This document shows positions 60,314 through 64,000 of a DNA stretch of 64,000 nt, one piece after another. The notes below the pieces were generated by a model. The model saw only the letters and a list, made by a program, of their open reading frames with translations. It did not search any database and was not told the DNA's origin. The DNA is from Pseudoalteromonas sp. H105. Lineage in GTDB: Bacteria; Pseudomonadota; Gammaproteobacteria; Enterobacterales; Alteromonadaceae. The position numbers and the translations under genes were made by a program. Positions within the stretch are counted from its first letter, which is position 1; the number at the start of each line of letters is the position of its first letter. The DNA lies in contig NZ_LOFH01000011.1 in the NCBI RefSeq assembly GCF_001469215.1, positions 84,641-148,640 on the forward strand, given 5' to 3'.

Positions 60314-60397
60314 CTATTCACTTATCAGTTAATTGAGGCTATATTTAATTAATCATCAATAAATAATGATGAAACAATTAAGTAAAGTGGGGTAGTA

Positions 60398-61090
60398 GTG
60401 AATAAATGGATCTATTTATTATGTGTTGCTTTTAGCTCGCAATGCTTTGCTAAATTAAATGTAGTGACGGAAAACTTCCCGCCGGCGCAATACCTCGATC
60501 ATAATAATAAATTAACGGGTCATGTGTACGAAAGAGTACGCAAAGCACTCGATAGCTCTTCGCTTGACTACAGCATAACGGTGCATAGTTGGAGCACAGC
60601 TTACAATGCGGCACTACGCGACCCGCAAACGTGTATTTTTTCTATATCACGATCAGAATTACGAGAAGATAAACTAGTCTGGATTGCTCAATTATCAGAT
60701 TTGAACACCTACTTCTATGCATTAAACTCTAAAACTATTTCGCTGGATAATTTAGAGCAAGCAAAAAAATTCCGCATCGCTGTACTCAAAGATAATTATA
60801 GTCATCAATATTTGGTATCGCAGGGTTTTGAAGAGGGTAAAAACCTGTTGTTAATAGACAGTTTTGATAATATTTTTAATATTGTTAGTAGCCGTAAAAA
60901 TAGTATCGACTTAGTCGTTTTGCCAGAGCAACGTGTAGAGTATGAGCATAGCAAACGAGCTGTTAAAGAAAACTTAAAAGCCGTGCTAAAAATCCAAGTG
61001 ACGCAACCTGCACTCTATTTTGCTTGTCATAAACAGATAGACAAAGCATCTATAAAAGAATTAACCCGCGTATTTTCTGAAGCAAGTTGA
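60398..61090 (+). CDS. Periplasmic substrate-binding protein, SBP_bac_3-like
   Basis: A 230-residue protein with GTG start and a signal peptide (cut after QCFAK region). LNVVTENFPPAQYLDHNNKLTGHVYERV is the standard opening of the family-3 amino-acid-binding fold, and the body (about 20-228) fits one PBPb domain. No ABC permease is nearby. Stand-alone members in Alteromonadales are common and of unclear role. Confidence 0.82.
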   Translation: MNKWIYLLCVAFSSQCFAKLNVVTENFPPAQYLDHNNKLTGHVYERVRKALDSSSLDYSITVHSWSTAYNAALRDPQTCIFSISRSELREDKLVWIAQLSDLNTYFYALNSKTISLDNLEQAKKFRIAVLKDNYSHQYLVSQGFEEGKNLLLIDSFDNIFNIVSSRKNSIDLVVLPEQRVEYEHSKRAVKENLKAVLKIQVTQPALYFACHKQIDKASIKELTRVFSEAS

Positions 61091-61213
61091 ATGAATCATA
61101 ACTTGTTGTTTTTATTTTATTTTTATATTTTAAAATAGGTATTGCTCTGCGCTAAAAAGCGCCTATAATTCAGCAGCTTTTATTGATGAAAGCATACTTT
61201 ATTGGAGTAATTA

Positions 61214-62500
61214 ATGGGTGATTTAATCGGGATTGGTTTATTGATCTTGATCAGTGCGTTGTTTGCTATGTCTGAAATTGCAATAGCGGCTTCGCGCAAA
61301 ATAAAATTAAGAGTTATGGCTGATGAAGGAAGCGCCAACGCGGCAGCGGTGTTAAAACTGCAAGAGCAACCCGGCGCTTTTTTTGCCATGATTCAAATTG
61401 CACTCAATGCCATTGCAATTTTAGGCGGTATTGTGGGGGAGCAAGCACTATCTCCTTATGTTGAACGTGTTTTAGCCATGGTTTACCAAGGCCCATTACT
61501 AGCGCAAATTAGCTTTATCATTTCATTTTTTACGATTACATCGTTGTTTATTTTATTTGCCGATTTAATGCCAAAGCGTTTAGCAATGATTATGCCCGAA
61601 GCTGTAGCGGTTAGGCTTGTTACACTCATGCGCTGGGTGACGTTTGCACTGACACCACTGGTGATGTTTTTTAATGGTCTGACAAATATTATTTTAAAGT
61701 TGTTTAAAGTACCCGCAGAGCGTGAAGATATTGTTACCACAGAAGACATTGTGGCAATGATGGATGCCGGCGCTGAATATGGCAGCCTGCAGCAACAAGA
61801 ATATAATTTAATTGGTAACGTGTTTGACCTTGAAGCGCGCTTTTTATCCAGTGTGATGACACCCCGCGATCAAATAGTTTATTTTGATATTAAAGAAGCC
61901 AGTGCAGATATAGCCAGTAAGATAATTGATCACCCGCATAATCACTTTTTAGTGTGCAATGGTAATTTAGATAAACTTATCGGCTCTGTTGAGTCTAAAG
62001 ATATACTGCGCCAAGTGCTCAAAGGCGAAGCGGCCAATATTAATGATGAACTCTTAGAAAAAGAAACCTTTTATTTACCTGAAACACTGAGTTTGTCAGA
62101 GGCATTGAACGCATTTAAAGGAGCGGCCAAACCCTTTGCAGTGGTTGTGAATGAGTATGCGCTGGTGGTCGGTATTGTGACCGTTAAAGACTTAATGAAA
62201 GGGTTTATGGGCGATTTAATAACCCATACTGGTGATGAGTTGATTATAGCGCGTGACGAGAGTTCGTGGTTGGTAGATGGCTTAACCCCTGTAGTAGAGT
62301 TGGCTAAAGTACTTGAAATTGATGAGTTTCCAGAACAAATGCACTATGAAACCGTTGCTGGTTTTCTAATTTACTCAATGAAGCGCATTCCAAAACGAGC
62401 AGAGTTTATTAACTACGCTGGCTTTAAATTTGAAGTGGTGGACGTAGAAGGCGTAAGAGTAGAGCAATTACTGGTCTCAAAAATACCTTCAGTAATATAA
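61214..62500 (+). CDS. CNNM/CorC-family membrane protein (DUF21, CBS pair, CorC_HlyC)
   Basis: A 428-residue inner-membrane protein. The DUF21 domain covers about residues 1-190 with three to four helices (LIGIGLLILISALFAMSEIAI, FITSLFILFADLMPKRLAM), followed by a CBS pair (about 205-325, MTPRDQIVYFD and VGIVTVKDLM) and the CorC_HlyC C-terminal domain (about 345-425). Members are linked to magnesium or sodium efflux. It is a single gene. Confidence 0.92.
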   Translation: MGDLIGIGLLILISALFAMSEIAIAASRKIKLRVMADEGSANAAAVLKLQEQPGAFFAMIQIALNAIAILGGIVGEQALSPYVERVLAMVYQGPLLAQISFIISFFTITSLFILFADLMPKRLAMIMPEAVAVRLVTLMRWVTFALTPLVMFFNGLTNIILKLFKVPAEREDIVTTEDIVAMMDAGAEYGSLQQQEYNLIGNVFDLEARFLSSVMTPRDQIVYFDIKEASADIASKIIDHPHNHFLVCNGNLDKLIGSVESKDILRQVLKGEAANINDELLEKETFYLPETLSLSEALNAFKGAAKPFAVVVNEYALVVGIVTVKDLMKGFMGDLITHTGDELIIARDESSWLVDGLTPVVELAKVLEIDEFPEQMHYETVAGFLIYSMKRIPKRAEFINYAGFKFEVVDVEGVRVEQLLVSKIPSVI

Positions 62501-62621
62501 ATTAAGTGGTAGTAGATTACACCTGACTTCCTGTTTGGATGAAAAGGCCAGGACCTCAGCTGACAGGCAGCTTTGATCTATAACCGATTATTCAGATGAG
62601 TCGTCATTAACTTAGTAGAAT

Positions 62622-62645
62622 AAGAGGAAACTTTCCTCTTTTTTA
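62622..62645 (+). terminator. Rho-independent terminator after the CorC-family gene
   Basis: AAGAGGAAA, C, TTTCCTCTT, then further T residues. It lies about 120 bases past the stop. Confidence 0.78.
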
Positions 62646-62795
62646 CATGTTTATATAAGCTACAAAAAGCATAATATTTATAGCTGGCAATAGCTTACAC
62701 TATTTGCTATTAATATAAGTTCACAAAATAAGGACGTTTTCGCGCTAAAATAGGGAAAATGTCCTCTGATAAAGTTGTTATATTGCAAGGGAAGT

Positions 62796-63242
62796 ATGCG
62801 TACAATTTTAGCGTTTTTATTCATTCTAGTTTCGTTTAAGTCTGTTGCTTCAACGGACATACACATGCTTGTTCCGACTAAGTTAACTTATCAAGAGCTT
62901 TTTGACTTAGGAATTAAAAGAGTAATTGTAGAGTCAGAAAATGGAATAAATAACTGGGCAATTATTGTTTATCCCGTCAAAGATGATAAAGGAGAAACTT
63001 TATCTGAAGTTGCAGTAACCATGCAATTAGACGACAGGGAAATGCTAATGACTGTGACGAAGTCAGATGTACTTACAAACAACCAATTTATGCGTAGTGA
63101 TATTGCATTCGTTAACGAAAGTAATTTAATTGTTCAAATTAATATTTCCTATGGCGGTCGAGATCTAATTATCCCTAACGTCATGGAATTAAAAACTATT
63201 AAATACAGTGAGTATGAGTTGCAATATAACAACACGCCCTGA
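62796..63242 (+). CDS. Exported protein of unknown function
   Basis: A 148-residue protein from ATG at 62796 (AAGGGAAG upstream); an in-frame TTG at 62775 is less likely. Signal peptide MRTILAFLFILVSFKSVAS. The mature part is beta-rich (ELFDLGIKRVIVESENG, IAFVNESNLIVQINIS) with no cysteines. No family was recognised. Its TGA stop lies in the sequence that borders the IS110 element, so the real C-terminus may have been altered. Confidence 0.62.
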   Translation: MRTILAFLFILVSFKSVASTDIHMLVPTKLTYQELFDLGIKRVIVESENGINNWAIIVYPVKDDKGETLSEVAVTMQLDDREMLMTVTKSDVLTNNQFMRSDIAFVNESNLIVQINISYGGRDLIIPNVMELKTIKYSEYELQYNNTP

Positions 63243-63257
63243 GGTGGACAGCTAGCA

Positions 63258-64000
63258 CTAAAGCCCACTTTCCACCGCAAATTTTAACAGCGGTGATCCC
63301 TTACTTCTCAATGCCGTTAAGTAAGTTGATTCATCGTAGGGCGTATGTGTTTTCCAGCATCTAAATAGGATCCGTATCCACTTAAATGCCAATGATCTGA
63401 TGATGGTATTATGAGGTTTTCCTTTGGCTTCTTGCTGCCGATAATAGGCTTTTGCCCAAAATGAATATCGCACAGAGAGCCCAGCCCATTCCACAAACGT
63501 TTGCCTTAAAAACTTAGTGCATGAGTACCGCCAGTGTATCCATTCCTTTTTGCCACTGCGTTTGGTTACGGGAGCAATGCCTGCGTATTTTTGTATGTCA
63601 GCGGCGCATTTATAGCGATCACGATTTGACCCCATAGCGGCTAATAATCGAGGGGCTAATTGTGGCCCTGCACCCGGTAAGCTATCAAAAATAGCGCGAT
63701 CTGTATGTTGCTTATAAAGTGTTTTAATTTCGTCATCAAATCGTGTTATTGCCATCATCAGCTGTTTAAGTTGCGGCACGAGGCATTCAATAAGCAATAA
63801 GTTTGGCGTGATCACCGCCATATCTTCGGTGAGTATTTCTGCCCCCTTTATTTCTTTTATCCGCTTTTCATTAACGAGTGGATAGCGGGAATTATGTTGA
63901 TTAAAGAAGTCGAGTAGTGTTTGTTTTCTCGCTTTTTTAGCGTGAGCAAGAGAGGGCCAGCGTAATAAGAAGTCACAGAATATTTGAGTGTCTTTTTCTT
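63258..64000 (-). mobile_element. IS110-family transposase, 5' end outside window
   Basis: The frame is open from the window edge to TAG at 63258-63260, about 247 codons; an internal ATG at 63821 is not the start. The Transposase_20 (IS116/IS110/IS902) domain is clear: FDSLPGAGPQLAPRLLAAMGS, ADIQKYAGIAPVTKRSGKK, WIHWRYSCTKFLRQTFVEWA and FWAKAYYRQQEAKGKPHNTII. The N-terminal DEDD RuvC-like part is off the end. The DNA just beyond the stop matches the relic at 34676-34860, which fixes this as the conserved right side of the element. Confidence 0.9.

Overview
The window looks like a chromosome segment of a marine gammaproteobacterium of the Alteromonadales, probably Pseudoalteromonas or a close relative. 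The reasons are its moderate, AT-leaning composition, an Oar-like TonB-dependent receptor, the HQLNTP-type TPR histidine kinase, many small lipoproteins and the repeat types. No rRNA, tRNA or CRISPR array was seen. This placement rests on gene content and style, not on a marker gene.

Layout. 1-2.7 kb: the 3' part of a GH13 sucrose-phosphorylase-like gene, convergent with a LacI-type regulator. 3.1-5.9 kb: a secreted M9 collagenase with PKD and PPC domains. 5.9-10.3 kb: an iron ABC transporter operon behind a Fur-like box. 10.5-17.2 kb: a divergent pair, a HExxH lipoprotein against a POT peptide transporter plus a GH63 alpha-glucosidase. 17.3-25.9 kb: mostly housekeeping and small envelope genes. 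25.9-32.3 kb: a trans-4-hydroxy-L-proline catabolic cluster (Xaa-Pro peptidase, DadA-type oxidase, truncated deaminase, epimerase, alpha-ketoglutarate semialdehyde dehydrogenase, GntR regulator). 32.3-42.6 kb: an accessory island of orphan genes, broken genes, an IS110 relic and dispersed repeats; it also holds a full-length DapA-family gene. 42.9-49.2 kb: TonB receptor, trans-3-hydroxy-L-proline dehydratase, a second Xaa-Pro peptidase and an ornithine-cyclodeaminase-family reductase. 49.2-63.2 kb: ordinary genes (ppc, cdd, udp, CorC-like and others). 63.2-64 kb: an IS110-family transposase running off the end.

Main result. A palindrome, ATTGTATACAAT or a near match, lies upstream of six transcription units spread over 43 kb: the collagenase, the protease/POT-GH63 divergent pair, the 4-hydroxyproline cluster, the DapA-family gene, the TonB receptor and the 3-hydroxyproline operon. 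Collagen is the main natural source of both 4- and 3-hydroxyproline and also carries Glc-Gal on hydroxylysine. The genes therefore form a plausible chain: extracellular collagenase, outer-membrane uptake, peptide transport, Xaa-Pro cleavage, glycan trimming, then oxidation to 2-oxoglutarate or reduction to proline. The GntR/FCD regulator at 31.6 kb is the obvious candidate binder. The enzyme families are well known; their assembly into one regulon is inferred from this sequence.

The 14-kb gap that splits the two hydroxyproline halves shows recent rearrangement. The deaminase gene expected in the first half survives only as an N-terminal fragment, and a full-length family member with its own operator sits 10 kb away in the island.
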